Notes: generated from the sequence alone by a model not told the origin. A stretch of DNA of 64,000 bases from Bacillota bacterium (GCA_028719885.1 JAQYLT010000050.1:16237-80236); one strand, 5' to 3'; counted from the first letter of the stretch, positions 9,562 through 18,882 are shown. Numbers and translations: made by a program.

Positions 9562-10662
9562 GTGGCGCGGCGCATTCGGCAATGGATTGGATACTTGATT
9601 ATGCTGGCCGGGCTGGGGCTGCTGGCCGGTCCGTTCCTCCTGGGGGCCCGGGAGGAACGGATGCAGGAGCAGGTGGTGGACGGCTTCTATCAGAACCGGG
9701 AGGAGATAATTGCGATTCCCACGGAGCAAACGAAGCCTTCTCAGACAGAGCTCCCATTGCAGACGCAGCCCCCGGAGCCTGAAACAGAACTGGAGACAGA
9801 GCCGGAAACACAGGAGCCCCAGGACCCCCTTTATCAGGCAGCCGCGGCCTACAATGATTCCCTGCTGCAAAATGGCCAGAGCGGAATGACCCACCGGTCG
9901 GATGTGGAGCATTTTGCCCTCAGCACCCTGGATTATGGGTATGAGGAGAACATCATCGGCACCATTCAAATCCCCCGGATGGAAATTGAGCTGGGCCTGT
10001 ATCTGGGGGCCAATGACGAAAACATGGCCAAGGGCGCGGCCATTTTCGGTATGACCTCCCTGCCTCTGGGCCGGGAGAGCGAAAATGTGGCCGTGGCAGG
10101 GCACCGGGGCTGGCGGGGCTCTCCCATGTTCCGGGAGATTCAGAAGCTGCAAATGGACGACCCCATTTATGTCACAACCCCCTGGCAGACGCTGGTGTAT
10201 CGGGTGTGCGAAATTCGCATCGTTACCCCGGAGGACAACACCTGGTGCCGGATTCAGGAGGGACGGACCCTGATTTCCCTGATGACCTGCCATCCCTACG
10301 GGCAGAATTACCAGCGCTATGTGGTCTTTGCGGAGCTCTGCCAGGAGGAGAAGCCCTCTGAGGAGGAAATCATTCAGGAAAACCTCCAAAGCTATGACCC
10401 AGCGCCCCGGGAGGTCATCCTGGTCAATTCCGACGGTACCAGCGAAACGGTGGCCGTGGAGCCCGCCTCCATCCAGCCGGACAGCAGTGAATACGGTTCG
10501 GTGCTGTCCAACGTGGTGATTCTGGCGGAGGACAAAATGAAAATCGCCGCGTGGATTGCCGCCGTGCTGGTGGCCCTGGTGGGCATCTGGCTGACCGCTT
10601 CCACGGTGCGTGACCTGATTCAATCCAAAAAACAGGGGAGGAGCCCATATGACCCAGAATGA
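9562..10662 (+). CDS. Second pilus-locus sortase with long acidic/Pro linker
   Basis: Starts with GTG immediately after the preceding stop. 366 residues: N-terminal membrane segment, a Pro/Glu/Thr-rich linker (about residues 50-90), sortase domain with His181 (AGHRG), Cys243 (SLMTCHP) and Arg252 (NYQRYVVFA), a roughly 70-residue acidic spacer, and a C-terminal membrane segment. The layout is class C-like, but the linker and spacer make it longer than most. It may handle the ancillary subunit or anchor the finished pilus to the wall; this is inference. It overlaps the MoxR gene by 14 bp. Confidence 0.88.
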   Translation: MARRIRQWIGYLIMLAGLGLLAGPFLLGAREERMQEQVVDGFYQNREEIIAIPTEQTKPSQTELPLQTQPPEPETELETEPETQEPQDPLYQAAAAYNDSLLQNGQSGMTHRSDVEHFALSTLDYGYEENIIGTIQIPRMEIELGLYLGANDENMAKGAAIFGMTSLPLGRESENVAVAGHRGWRGSPMFREIQKLQMDDPIYVTTPWQTLVYRVCEIRIVTPEDNTWCRIQEGRTLISLMTCHPYGQNYQRYVVFAELCQEEKPSEEEIIQENLQSYDPAPREVILVNSDGTSETVAVEPASIQPDSSEYGSVLSNVVILAEDKMKIAAWIAAVLVALVGIWLTASTVRDLIQSKKQGRSPYDPE

Positions 10663-11605
10663 AAAAACTGCCCAGATCATCCGGGAGGTTTCCAAAGCCA
10701 TCATCGGCAAGGACGACTGCATCCGAACCATCCTTTGCGCCATCCTCTCCGGCGGCCATGTGCTGATCGAGGATATCCCCGGCGTGGGGAAGACCACCCT
10801 GGCCCTGGCTTTCGCCTCGGCCATGGGCTTGGAGCAGAAGCGTATTCAGTTCACGCCGGATGTGCTGCCCTCGGACATCACCGGCTTTACCCTGTACCAA
10901 AGAGAGCAGGAGAAATTTGTCTACCAGCCCGGCGCCATCATGTGCAACCTGTTCCTGGCGGACGAGATCAACCGAACCTCCCCCAAAACCCAGTCCGCCC
11001 TGCTGGAGGTGATGGAGGAAAATGCGGTCACGGTGGATGGAGTCACCCGTCCGGTGCCGTCTCCTTTCGTGGTGATTGCCACGGAGAACCCCATGGGCTA
11101 CACGGGCACCCAGATGCTGCCGGAATCCCAGCTGGACCGGTTTCTGGTCTGTGTGGTGATGGGCTATCCCAGCAATGAGGATGAAATATCCATTTTGAAA
11201 AATCAGGCCCGAAGCAGTCCGCTGCAGCAGGTCCGCCCGGTGACCAACCGGCAGGAGCTTTTACAGATGCAGGACCAGGTGCGGCAGGTGACGGTTTCCG
11301 ATGCCGTTTATCAGTATATTGTCAATCTCTGTGCCGAAACCCGGCGCCACCCGGGAATCCAGCTGGGGCTCAGCCCCCGGGGCACCCTGGCCCTGGCCTC
11401 CATTGCCAGAGCCAACGCCTTTGTGCACGGGAGAAGCTATGTGATTCCCCGGGATGTTTCGGACATGTTCCCCGCCATCGCCGTCCACCGGCTGCGGCTG
11501 TCCCCGGAGGCGAAAATGAACCGCTGGACGACGGAGGATATTTTAAAGCAGATTCTGGAGCGGGTGGAGGCCCCCTTGCCGGAGAGGATGAAATTCCGTG
11601 GTTAA
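10649..11605 (+). CDS. MoxR-family AAA+ ATPase
   Basis: 318 residues. Walker A GVGKTTLA near residue 45, Walker B LADEIN near 104, followed by the MoxR-typical NRTSPKTQSALLEVMEE and TENP motifs. MoxR ATPases act as chaperone-like factors for complex maturation and are often encoded beside DUF58 (VWA-like) and transglutaminase-fold membrane proteins, exactly the order here. The ATG lies inside the end of the sortase gene and the stop lies inside the DUF58 gene, pointing to translational coupling. The link to pilus assembly is inferred only from the operon. Confidence 0.93.
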   Translation: MTQNEKTAQIIREVSKAIIGKDDCIRTILCAILSGGHVLIEDIPGVGKTTLALAFASAMGLEQKRIQFTPDVLPSDITGFTLYQREQEKFVYQPGAIMCNLFLADEINRTSPKTQSALLEVMEENAVTVDGVTRPVPSPFVVIATENPMGYTGTQMLPESQLDRFLVCVVMGYPSNEDEISILKNQARSSPLQQVRPVTNRQELLQMQDQVRQVTVSDAVYQYIVNLCAETRRHPGIQLGLSPRGTLALASIARANAFVHGRSYVIPRDVSDMFPAIAVHRLRLSPEAKMNRWTTEDILKQILERVEAPLPERMKFRG

Positions 11606-12647
11606 GCGGTGGAAGCCCATTGCCCTTTTGCTGGCAACCTTTCTCCTGGCGGTGTCGCTGAAAAACGATTTTCTGTATTTCCTGCTGGGCTTTGAGCTGA
11701 TGGTTGACCTGGCCCTGTTCTGCCAGGTGAACTGGCTGGCCGGAAAGGTGACGGCCCGGGTGCAGCTGCCGCAACCCTTGGTGCTGCGGGGGGAGAATTT
11801 TCAGATTCGGGCGGAGCTGGCCAATGACAGCCGACTCCCCGTCCCCCAACTGATGCTGCGGCTGGCGGTGCGCGCCTACCCGGAGCGGGAGGAGCTGCTG
11901 CTGAAAGGCAAGCTCATGCTGGATGGCAGGGAGCGGGGGAGCCTCTGCTTCCAGCTGGACAGCACCCACTGCGGCTGCCAGGAAATTCGCCCCAATCAGC
12001 TGGTTGTGACGGATTTCCTGGGGGTATTCCAGCGCCGATGCCGGGTGGACAGCCGGGAAAAAAGCCTGCTCTTCATTCTGCCGGAGGTGCTGCGCTCCAA
12101 GCAGCCGCTGCCGGAGACCCAGGGACTCTTCCCGGAGGGGGAGGAGGACAACGGCACACAGGGCACGGAAGCGATGGATGTCTCCGAAATCCGCAGCTAT
12201 CGGGAGGGGGACAGCCTGAAGCAGGTGCACTGGAAGCTGACGGCCCGGCTGAACGAACTGATGGTGCGGGAAATGACGGACCCCACGGAAAAGCTGACCT
12301 GGCTCTATTTGAAGCTGCAGGAAAGTCCCCAGGGGCCCCGGGTTCGCAGCGACCCGGACGCATGGGACCATTTTGTTGAAACCGTTGCATCGGTGTCGGC
12401 GGCGCTGCTGAACCTGGAAAAACGGCATATGGTGGTTTGGATGGATGGCCGCGACAGCACGGTGGTGCGGCACAGCGTGTCCGACGAGACGAGCCTGCAG
12501 GAGATGCTGTGCAGCCTGCTGCGGACGGATACCATTCCGCAAGGAGTGCGATCCCCGGCTTTGAAGGAGATATTGTCAGATGAAACAAAAGCATCCTGCA
12601 TCGAAATCGACCTACAGGGCAATCTTGTCCGTGGGGAAATGCCGTGA
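11598..12647 (+). CDS. DUF58 domain protein
   Basis: Starts at a GTG overlapping the moxR stop by 8 bp; 349 residues. The N-terminal hydrophobic region (about 5-40) suggests membrane attachment. The DUF58 signature YREGDSLKQVHWKLTAR occurs near residues 200-216. Members carry a von Willebrand A-like fold and form modules with MoxR ATPases. A GGAGA-type ribosome binding site for the next gene is embedded near its 3' end. The substrate is not known. Confidence 0.88.
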   Translation: MVKRWKPIALLLATFLLAVSLKNDFLYFLLGFELMVDLALFCQVNWLAGKVTARVQLPQPLVLRGENFQIRAELANDSRLPVPQLMLRLAVRAYPEREELLLKGKLMLDGRERGSLCFQLDSTHCGCQEIRPNQLVVTDFLGVFQRRCRVDSREKSLLFILPEVLRSKQPLPETQGLFPEGEEDNGTQGTEAMDVSEIRSYREGDSLKQVHWKLTARLNELMVREMTDPTEKLTWLYLKLQESPQGPRVRSDPDAWDHFVETVASVSAALLNLEKRHMVVWMDGRDSTVVRHSVSDETSLQEMLCSLLRTDTIPQGVRSPALKEILSDETKASCIEIDLQGNLVRGEMP

Positions 12648-15093
12648 TGAAGCATCAGGGCTCTGCGTTTCCGACCGCTTCTTTCAGCCGGAACGATCCC
12701 CCAAGCCCCACCCACTTGTCTGGTGCGGGATGGATGTGCTGCTGCTGGCCTGCCTGGTGGGCGGGCTGCTGATGCTGTTTGTTTCCGGGTTTTCCGTGCC
12801 GGTTTCCCGATGGTTCTTTCCTGCCGCTCTGCTGCTGTGCGGAGGCTTGGCGGGATACTTCCGCAGCCAGTGGAGCCGGCGCCATTGGCTGCTAAGCTGG
12901 ACGATTGTTTTGCTTCTATACCTTCTTGCGCTGTTTCTGCGGCAGGATTCTTTTCTGGCAGGGGCAAGGCAGTTCGGCAATTTGATGGTTTACACCCTGA
13001 ACCAAACCTATCAGGGGGAGCTCCCGGCTGTGGTCTTGGATACGGCGGAGGCCGATACTTTTCTGCTGCTTGCGGCGGTGCCCGCTGCTGCGTGGCTGGC
13101 GTACGCGCTGTTTCAAAAGAATTCCATGGCGCTGGCCAATCTGCTGCTGTTCCCGGTGCTGGTTCTGCTGGGGCTGTGCGGCGCGGCAAAGAACACCGGG
13201 GCCTTGTTTCTGGTTTTGCTGGGCATCCTGCTCTGCATGGCCTATTCAAAGCCAAAGCGGCAGCTTCGGATGTGGGGCGGTCAGAACAAGCAGCTGCGGG
13301 AGCAGAACGGGCGGCGCTTTCAGTCCATTCAGAAAAAGGGCGCTGGGTTGGTGCTGCTGATTTTCCTGCTCCTGTCCGCGCCGGGGTTCTTCCTCGTCCG
13401 TCCGCTGCTGTCCGTCTCCCTGAAACCCGCCCAGCAGATGTCCATGGAATTGCAGGGCAGCTTTCTGACCAAGGTGCTGAAGCTTCTGCCGGAGCTCAGT
13501 GCCGGGGCGTGGAATCTGAATGTGGAGGCAGTGGGCGGCGGTGTGCAGGACGGGGCCCTGACCAGCGAAGAGGGGTATCTTCTGGAGGGCGTGGAGGACC
13601 TGCGCCTGACGCTGAACACAAAGCCCAAAGAGGCCCTCTTCCTGAAAGGCTACATCGGCACGACTTATCAAAACGGCAAATGGGAAAACAGCCACGGCAC
13701 CGGCTTTGACGGCGCGGCAATCAACTGGAACACGGAGGGCTCTGCCAGAATCTACATCCAGAATCTTCCCTTTCTCCGAACGGCCTTCGCCCTGTCCCAG
13801 GAGCCCTCCATTGCCGCCCTGGCCATTGAACCGGCTCAGCTGCTGGTGGAGCGAGAAAACGCCAATGATGCCTATACATACCTCCCTTACGGCACTTTCT
13901 TAAATGACTACTACCAGGTGAGCGCCGGTGATGGGGCGGTGGAGGGACAGCAGGAGCAGGAAGACAGATTCTTCTTCTTTTTCCGGGAGGATATGGAAGC
14001 GGTGCTGTCTGCCTGGAATGCGCTGGATGGAACCGGAAATGTCCTGGACCGGGTGGAGGAATCCTACCGGGCGTTTTGCGAAACAAACAAGCAGACAGAT
14101 TACCCCGGGATGGAGGCACTGCAAGGGCAAGTCAATGAGGTAATCCGGGAAAACCATTGGAGTGCCGACCGGAACGAAGAGGAAATCACTTCCTGGATTC
14201 GCCAATTTCTGGCGGAGCACTACCGGTATCAGCTGAACCCGGAGGCCGTTCCGGAGGGTGCGGATGCGCTGGAATACTTCCTGTTTGAATCCAAAGCGGG
14301 AAACAGCGTCCATTTTGCCTCCGCGGCGGTAGTGCTGTATCGCATGTTCGGGGTCCCAGCCCGGTATGTGGTGGGCTATGAGGTTCCGGCTTCCCTGTTC
14401 TCTGCCCAATCCAACGGAACCTACACCGCCACGGTGCAGGGAGACAATGCCCAGGCCTGGGCGGAAATCTATGTCCCGGGAATTGGATGGACCCCCAGGG
14501 ATATGACCCCGGGGGTGATCGGCACCTATGAAGAGGTCGGCCCCGGCGGAGAGAAAATAGAAGCATTTGTGGAGGGGGGGACGGAAGAAACCCTGCCTCC
14601 GGAGGAAACACCTTCAGAAATCCCGGATGTCCCGGCTTCGGAATCCGGCGGACAGACCATCGGGGAATACGGGGTGGAGCAGATCGTCAAGGCCATTGGG
14701 TGCCTTGCGGCTGTGCTGCTGCCTGTCTCCGGATTCGTCTATCTCGGCTGGCGGCTGTGCAGGGCTTTGGGCTATGTTCCTCTTGGGAGCGCAGCGAGGG
14801 CGCGCCGCATGGTATCTGTCTTTCAGGCGCTGTATGCCCGGATGCACAGACTGGGGCTGCCCAAAGGGGTCAGCAGCCAGTCGGAGGCGTTTTTGACGTT
14901 CTGCGAGGGAGAACTGCGCCGACGGTCCCCGGAAGCGGTCTGCCTGGTGCGCCCCACGGTGGAAAGACTGTATCAGGTCTGCTTCGGCCAATCGGAGGCG
15001 ACGGCTTCGGATGTATCCGCCATGCGCCGCCTGCTGTTGGCAAGCTATCATAAAAAACGGCCCAATGCACCCAACGAAACCAGAACGCGGTGA
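12580..15093 (+). CDS. TgpA-like membrane protein with degenerate transglutaminase domain
   Basis: 837 residues. The ATG at 12580 has AAGGAGA nine bases upstream, though it overlaps the DUF58 gene by 68 bp. A cluster of membrane helices (about 50-290) is followed by an extracellular transglutaminase-like core, one more membrane segment (about 705-725) and a cytoplasmic tail, the TgpA/DUF3488 layout. The active-site motifs are altered. The catalytic Cys is Ser576 (GNSVHFASA, AGC codon), the catalytic His is Gln625 (NAQAWAEIY, CAG codon), and only Asp641 (PRDMTPG) remains. The fold appears intact and no frameshift is seen, so a non-catalytic binding or scaffold role is more likely than decay. 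A terminator follows. Confidence 0.88.
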   Translation: MKQKHPASKSTYRAILSVGKCRDEASGLCVSDRFFQPERSPKPHPLVWCGMDVLLLACLVGGLLMLFVSGFSVPVSRWFFPAALLLCGGLAGYFRSQWSRRHWLLSWTIVLLLYLLALFLRQDSFLAGARQFGNLMVYTLNQTYQGELPAVVLDTAEADTFLLLAAVPAAAWLAYALFQKNSMALANLLLFPVLVLLGLCGAAKNTGALFLVLLGILLCMAYSKPKRQLRMWGGQNKQLREQNGRRFQSIQKKGAGLVLLIFLLLSAPGFFLVRPLLSVSLKPAQQMSMELQGSFLTKVLKLLPELSAGAWNLNVEAVGGGVQDGALTSEEGYLLEGVEDLRLTLNTKPKEALFLKGYIGTTYQNGKWENSHGTGFDGAAINWNTEGSARIYIQNLPFLRTAFALSQEPSIAALAIEPAQLLVERENANDAYTYLPYGTFLNDYYQVSAGDGAVEGQQEQEDRFFFFFREDMEAVLSAWNALDGTGNVLDRVEESYRAFCETNKQTDYPGMEALQGQVNEVIRENHWSADRNEEEITSWIRQFLAEHYRYQLNPEAVPEGADALEYFLFESKAGNSVHFASAAVVLYRMFGVPARYVVGYEVPASLFSAQSNGTYTATVQGDNAQAWAEIYVPGIGWTPRDMTPGVIGTYEEVGPGGEKIEAFVEGGTEETLPPEETPSEIPDVPASESGGQTIGEYGVEQIVKAIGCLAAVLLPVSGFVYLGWRLCRALGYVPLGSAARARRMVSVFQALYARMHRLGLPKGVSSQSEAFLTFCEGELRRRSPEAVCLVRPTVERLYQVCFGQSEATASDVSAMRRLLLASYHKKRPNAPNETRTR

Positions 15094-15129
15094 TACGCAG
15101 CTGCGCCTATATTTGTGGAATAAAACAGG

Positions 15130-15182
15130 GATACCGACCTTCCTTTCCGGTGCCTCCGGGAAGAAAAGCCGGTATCTTTTTT
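15130..15182 (+). terminator. Terminator of the sortase-MoxR-DUF58-TgpA run
   Basis: GATACCG and CGGTATC close a long hairpin that contains an inner CTTCC/GGAAG helix, followed by a run of T. Confidence 0.7.
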
Positions 15183-15205
15183 GTTCGATTGCCGATAAAA
15201 ACGGG

Positions 15206-15300
15206 AAATGGGAATTTGGCGGGCAGGGCCCGCGGCCAATTCGTTACGAACCCTGGGCAGTCAACCCACAACTCCTGGGCCCCTCGACCAGTACAGCCAC
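15206..15300. repeat. Mosaic element module B (reverse orientation)
   Basis: Begins AAATGGGAATTTGGCGG and carries a roughly 90-bp GC-rich unit that includes GGGCCCGCGGCC and CTCCTGGGCCCCTCGACC. The reverse complement of the same unit occurs at 28906-29003 and 44583-44680. It shares its outer end sequence with the hairpin-cassette elements and directly abuts one. Confidence 0.8.
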
Positions 15301-15303
15301 AGT

Positions 15304-15525
15304 AAATTGGAATTTGACGAGTTTGTTGAATGGGATGCCTTCCAACGTGTTCGTAGGGAACGGATTTATCCGTTCCGAAACGTCAGTTACCACCCATGGT
15401 TTATTGGATGGTAAAGGGTCCCAATTTCCAACATTTTTTCATTCAACGTGCACCCCATAAAAACGTTACCGGGCGGAACGGATAAATCCGTTCCCTACGA
15501 AACATCCCGTCAAATTCCAATTTAC
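15304..15525. repeat. Mosaic hairpin-cassette element, copy 2
   Basis: Ends are AAATTGGAATTTG (15304) and CAAATTCCAATTTA (15525). Two cassettes, both GGAACGGAT/ATCCGTTCC type, are oriented with GTAGGG outward. It fills the gap between the transglutaminase-fold gene and the convergent gene at 15544. Confidence 0.85.
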
Positions 15526-15543
15526 CCATTTGCCCGGGGGGCG

Positions 15544-16125
15544 CTACTGCGTTTCCTCCGGGTTATGAATCCGCTGGTGGGCCTGGAGGGCGATTTCCGG
15601 AAGAAGATCGTAGAGAACCATCAAATCCCCGTTTTTCCTTGCCAGGGTTTCCTGGTTGATGGGGATATAGGTGATGTCGTTGATGTCGTTCTTTTTCGGA
15701 GCGGCCTCCAAAAAGCATTCCCAGGCGGCCTGGTAAAGGGCCTGGTCGTGGGACAGGGGGGCGAACCGGTTCCGCTGCTTTTCCCCGGATTGAACCGTGC
15801 TGATGCTGCCCAGAACGCCGCAGACCAGCATTGCCAGTCCAAGCAGACGGAAGGCACCATTGCGGCTCCAGAAAAATGCCGTAAGGGCGATTCCTGCCAA
15901 AATGGCCAGGAAAAAGGGCAGCGCGGCTTTGACGGTGGCCTTCCGGTTATTCAAAATGCAGCTGAGCTTCCGCTCCGCGCATTTGCGGCAGACGCAGTGG
16001 TTTTTGAAATCTCCCAGGGCCTGCACCCGTTTTTCCCCGGTGAGGTCCCGGACATGCAGGGTCTGCACCTGGAGAACGCGAAAAGGATAGTCCTCCGTGG
16101 CCGCACCGCATTTGATACAATTCAT
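15544..16125 (-). CDS. Hypothetical membrane protein with N-terminal Cys pairs
   Basis: 193 residues, family not recognised. The N-terminus has CIKCG and, about 40 residues on, CRKC, which could form a small zinc ribbon. Two adjacent hydrophobic segments follow (about 68-110), then a soluble C-terminal part of about 80 residues. The start fits its position behind a hairpin that closes the upstream transporter gene. It may be read through from the malate operon or have its own promoter. No function is assigned. Confidence 0.7.
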   Translation of the reverse strand: MNCIKCGAATEDYPFRVLQVQTLHVRDLTGEKRVQALGDFKNHCVCRKCAERKLSCILNNRKATVKAALPFFLAILAGIALTAFFWSRNGAFRLLGLAMLVCGVLGSISTVQSGEKQRNRFAPLSHDQALYQAAWECFLEAAPKKNDINDITYIPINQETLARKNGDLMVLYDLLPEIALQAHQRIHNPEETQ

Positions 16126-16143
16126 GATGACTCCTTAAACAAA

Positions 16144-16169
16144 GGCCGCTGCCGGAAAGGGCAGCGGCC
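16144..16169 (-). terminator. Hairpin after 2-hydroxycarboxylate transporter
   Basis: A perfect ten-base stem, GGCCGCTGCC/GGCAGCGGCC, with a six-base loop. On the minus strand it is followed by TTTGTTT. It lies between the transporter stop and the hypothetical gene. Confidence 0.75.
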
Positions 16170-16185
16170 GATTGGATGGAAAAGC

Positions 16186-17541
16186 TTACAGCATACCGCC
16201 CAGAAGGCTCAGCATCAGGCTGCCCAGCAGCAGGATGATCGCGCCGCCCAGACGGGAGGAGATCTGTGCAAAAGGCATCAGCTCCATGCGGTTTGCAGCG
16301 GACAGAACCGCCACGTCACCGGTGCCGCCCATATTGGCCATGCACAATCCAGCGGTCAGGCCGGACTCCACAGGGTAGAAGCCAACCAGCTTGCCCACGA
16401 TGGCAGCGCCGAAGAAAGCGCCCAGGCAGGTCACCAGGCACAGCAGCAGATACTGCAGGGTGAAAGTCTCAATCACGGTATTGATGTTCAGGTAGCACAG
16501 ACCGATGCCAACCAGCAGCGTGGTGGTCAGGTTCTTCATGATGAACTGGAACCACTGATAGCAGGCAATCTCGATGTGCTCGGGAATGAGGTTAAAGATT
16601 TTGCAGATGGCCACGGTGATGATCATCCAGGCATAAGCATGGATGGTAACGGTGGAGGAGACGTAGTTCTTCCACAGACCGGACAGGATGAAGCCCCAGA
16701 TGAAGAAAGAGCAGGAAACCAGCAGGCCGATGCCCAGGTTGATCACGTTGATATCATCGCGCTTCTTCTGCATCTCAGGAGAAATCTCCAGTTCCTTGGG
16801 ATCGACGGAGCCAGCCTGCATCAGAGCGCCGTTGCCGTTCCACTTCTTGTCCTTGATGATCTTCACGATGATACCGGCCATGACGATGGAGATGGCGTTG
16901 CCGATGGCCACGGCGGGGGTCATGATGGAGATGGCATCGGCAGCGGACATGGTGCCGGTGGACTCAAAAATCTTGGACAGGGGAGTGGCGCCTGCGCCCA
17001 TGCCGCCGCCCATGATGGGCAGAGCGATCAGCAGCAGAGCCTTCACAGCGCCGAAGCCGGTGATGGCGCCCAGGCCCACGCACAGGGCGAAAGACAGAAT
17101 CAGGCCGCCGAAGATGGCAGGGAAGTAACGGGCTGCGGCCTTCATCAGCAGCTTGCGGTTCATGCCCAGGATGGAGCCGGTAATCAGAGCGGCGATGTAG
17201 AAGTCCAGGAAGGCGCCGTCGCCCTTGAAGAAAGTGGTGATGCCCTTGAAGACATAGCTGACGCTTTCGCCATCAACGGTCTTGGTGGGCAGCAGGTTGA
17301 AGTAATTGAGCAGCGCGGAACCAAAGATGATGACGATGGCGCCGCCGCCCAGGTAGGAGTTGATGATGGGCGTGCGCTCACCGATCTCATTGAGAACGGT
17401 GCCGATCACGATCATGAACGCAAAGCAGCCGGCCATACCGGTGGGCAGCCAGCCCAGATAGGCACAGAGCAGGATAACAGCGGAGCAAATGGCAAAAACG
17501 GGCCAGGGAAGATTGAACAGCTTATAGCCATTCTTTTTCAT
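16186..17541 (-). CDS. 2-hydroxycarboxylate (malate/citrate) transporter, CitS/2HCT family
   Basis: 451 residues with about 11 hydrophobic segments. The two reentrant-loop signatures of the 2HCT family are visible: GGGMGAG in the first half and GGTGDV in the second, with a hydrophilic loop between (about 240-270). Family members import citrate, malate or similar acids with Na+ or H+, or exchange them for a product. The gene lies 64 bp downstream of malic enzyme in the same direction, so L-malate is the most likely substrate. Ribosome binding site AAGGAGAG. Expression is probably controlled by the divergent CitA/CitB-type system. Confidence 0.9.
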   Translation of the reverse strand: MKKNGYKLFNLPWPVFAICSAVILLCAYLGWLPTGMAGCFAFMIVIGTVLNEIGERTPIINSYLGGGAIVIIFGSALLNYFNLLPTKTVDGESVSYVFKGITTFFKGDGAFLDFYIAALITGSILGMNRKLLMKAAARYFPAIFGGLILSFALCVGLGAITGFGAVKALLLIALPIMGGGMGAGATPLSKIFESTGTMSAADAISIMTPAVAIGNAISIVMAGIIVKIIKDKKWNGNGALMQAGSVDPKELEISPEMQKKRDDINVINLGIGLLVSCSFFIWGFILSGLWKNYVSSTVTIHAYAWMIITVAICKIFNLIPEHIEIACYQWFQFIMKNLTTTLLVGIGLCYLNINTVIETFTLQYLLLCLVTCLGAFFGAAIVGKLVGFYPVESGLTAGLCMANMGGTGDVAVLSAANRMELMPFAQISSRLGGAIILLLGSLMLSLLGGML

Positions 17542-17605
17542 TATGAATCTCTCCTTCTATAATGTCGTTTTATTGCTGCTGGGAATTTTTTTGAATATGA
17601 TGCGC

Positions 17606-18778
17606 TCAGATGCGGGCAACGCCGCTCTTCCGGGCGGCTTCGGCAACGGCCTTGGCCACGGCGGGACCAACCCGCTTGTCGAAGGCGGCGGGGATGATGT
17701 AGTCGGCGCTGAGCTCCTCGTCGGAAACCAGGTCTGCCAGCGCATTGGCGGCGGCCATCTTCATTTCCTCGTTAATGTCGGAGGCACGGACGTCGAAAGC
17801 ACCGCGGAAAATGCCAGGGAAGGCCAGAACGTTGTTGATCTGGTTGGGGTAGTCGCTGCGGCCGGTGGAGACAACCGCTGCGCCGCCTGCCTTGGCATCC
17901 TCGGGGAAGATTTCGGGGGTGGGGTTGGCACAGGCGAACACGATGGCGTCCTTGGCCATGGTCTTCACCATTTCGGTGGTCAGGGTGCCGGGGGCGGACA
18001 CGCCGATGAACACATCTGCGCCCTTGATCACGTCCGCCAGCTTGCCGGATTCCTTCTGCAAATTGGTCACCTGAGCCATTTCTTTCTTGATCCAGTTCAG
18101 GCCCTCCCGCCCGTCGTAGATGGCGCCGGTACGGTCGGTCATGACGATGTTCTTGAAGCCGGCGGAGAGCAGCAGCTTCACAATGGCGATGGCGGCAGCG
18201 CCTGCGCCGGAGGTGACGATCTTCACATCCTCTTTCTTCTTGCCAACCACCTTCAGGGCGTTGGTCAGGCCCGCCAGGGTGATGACGGCGGTGCCGTGCT
18301 GATCGTCGTGGAAGATGGGAATGTCGGTCTTTTCTTTCAGCTTCCGCTCGATTTCAAAGCAACGGGGAGCGGCGATGTCCTCCAGGTTGATGCCGCCGAA
18401 GGAGCCGGAGATCAGGGCCACGGCGTTGACGAATTCATCCACATCCTTGGTCTTGACGCACAGGGGGAACGCATCCACGTCGCCAAAGGCCTTGAACAGG
18501 ACGCACTTGCCCTCCATCACCGGCATGCCGGCCTCGGGTCCGATGTCGCCCAGACCCAGAACGGCGGAGCCGTCGGTGATCACGGCGCACAGGTTGTGGC
18601 GGCGGGTCAGCTCATAGGACTTGTTTACATCCTTCTGAATTTCCAGGCAGGGCTGGGCAACGCCGGGGGTGTAGGCCAGGGAAAGATCTTCCTTGGTGGC
18701 CACGGGCACCACAGCCCTCACTTCGATTTTGCCTTTCCACTCGCCGTGGAGCCGCAGGGATTCTTTTGCGTAATCCAT
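17606..18778 (-). CDS. NAD(P)-dependent malic enzyme
   Basis: 390 residues, the short bacterial form. It converts malate to pyruvate and CO2 with reduction of NAD(P). Visible signatures are YTPGVAQPC, ITDGSAVLGLGDIG, FHDDQHGTA (metal-binding Asp residues) and the Rossmann motif GAGAAAIA. AGAGGAGG precedes the ATG. First gene of the malate operon, followed by the 2HCT transporter. NAD versus NADP preference is not decided here. Confidence 0.95.
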   Translation of the reverse strand: MDYAKESLRLHGEWKGKIEVRAVVPVATKEDLSLAYTPGVAQPCLEIQKDVNKSYELTRRHNLCAVITDGSAVLGLGDIGPEAGMPVMEGKCVLFKAFGDVDAFPLCVKTKDVDEFVNAVALISGSFGGINLEDIAAPRCFEIERKLKEKTDIPIFHDDQHGTAVITLAGLTNALKVVGKKKEDVKIVTSGAGAAAIAIVKLLLSAGFKNIVMTDRTGAIYDGREGLNWIKKEMAQVTNLQKESGKLADVIKGADVFIGVSAPGTLTTEMVKTMAKDAIVFACANPTPEIFPEDAKAGGAAVVSTGRSDYPNQINNVLAFPGIFRGAFDVRASDINEEMKMAAANALADLVSDEELSADYIIPAAFDKRVGPAVAKAVAEAARKSGVARI

Positions 18779-18853
18779 AGAATACCTCCTCTTGTATCTG
18801 GTGAAAACTTCAACAAAACACGCTGAAATTCAACGGTGTATTTGTTAAAAACT

Positions 18854-18882
18854 ACTATACACCTTTTTTCCCTCCTTGAAAA
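18854..18882 (-). promoter_or_regulatory. Candidate promoter of the malic enzyme operon
   Basis: Read on the minus strand: TTTTCA, 17 bases, TATAGT, about 75 bp before the start codon. The -35 match is weak, fitting a promoter that needs activation by the divergent response regulator. Confidence 0.45.

Noticed and set aside
12580..12646. Start of the transglutaminase-fold gene at GTG/ATG near 12644
   Set aside because: Those codons are in another frame; the in-frame ATG at 12580 has a good ribosome binding site.
15448..17562. 704-codon plus-strand open frame
   Set aside because: Antisense to the transporter and hypothetical gene; begins inside a repeat element and reads as low-complexity Gly/Gln/His.
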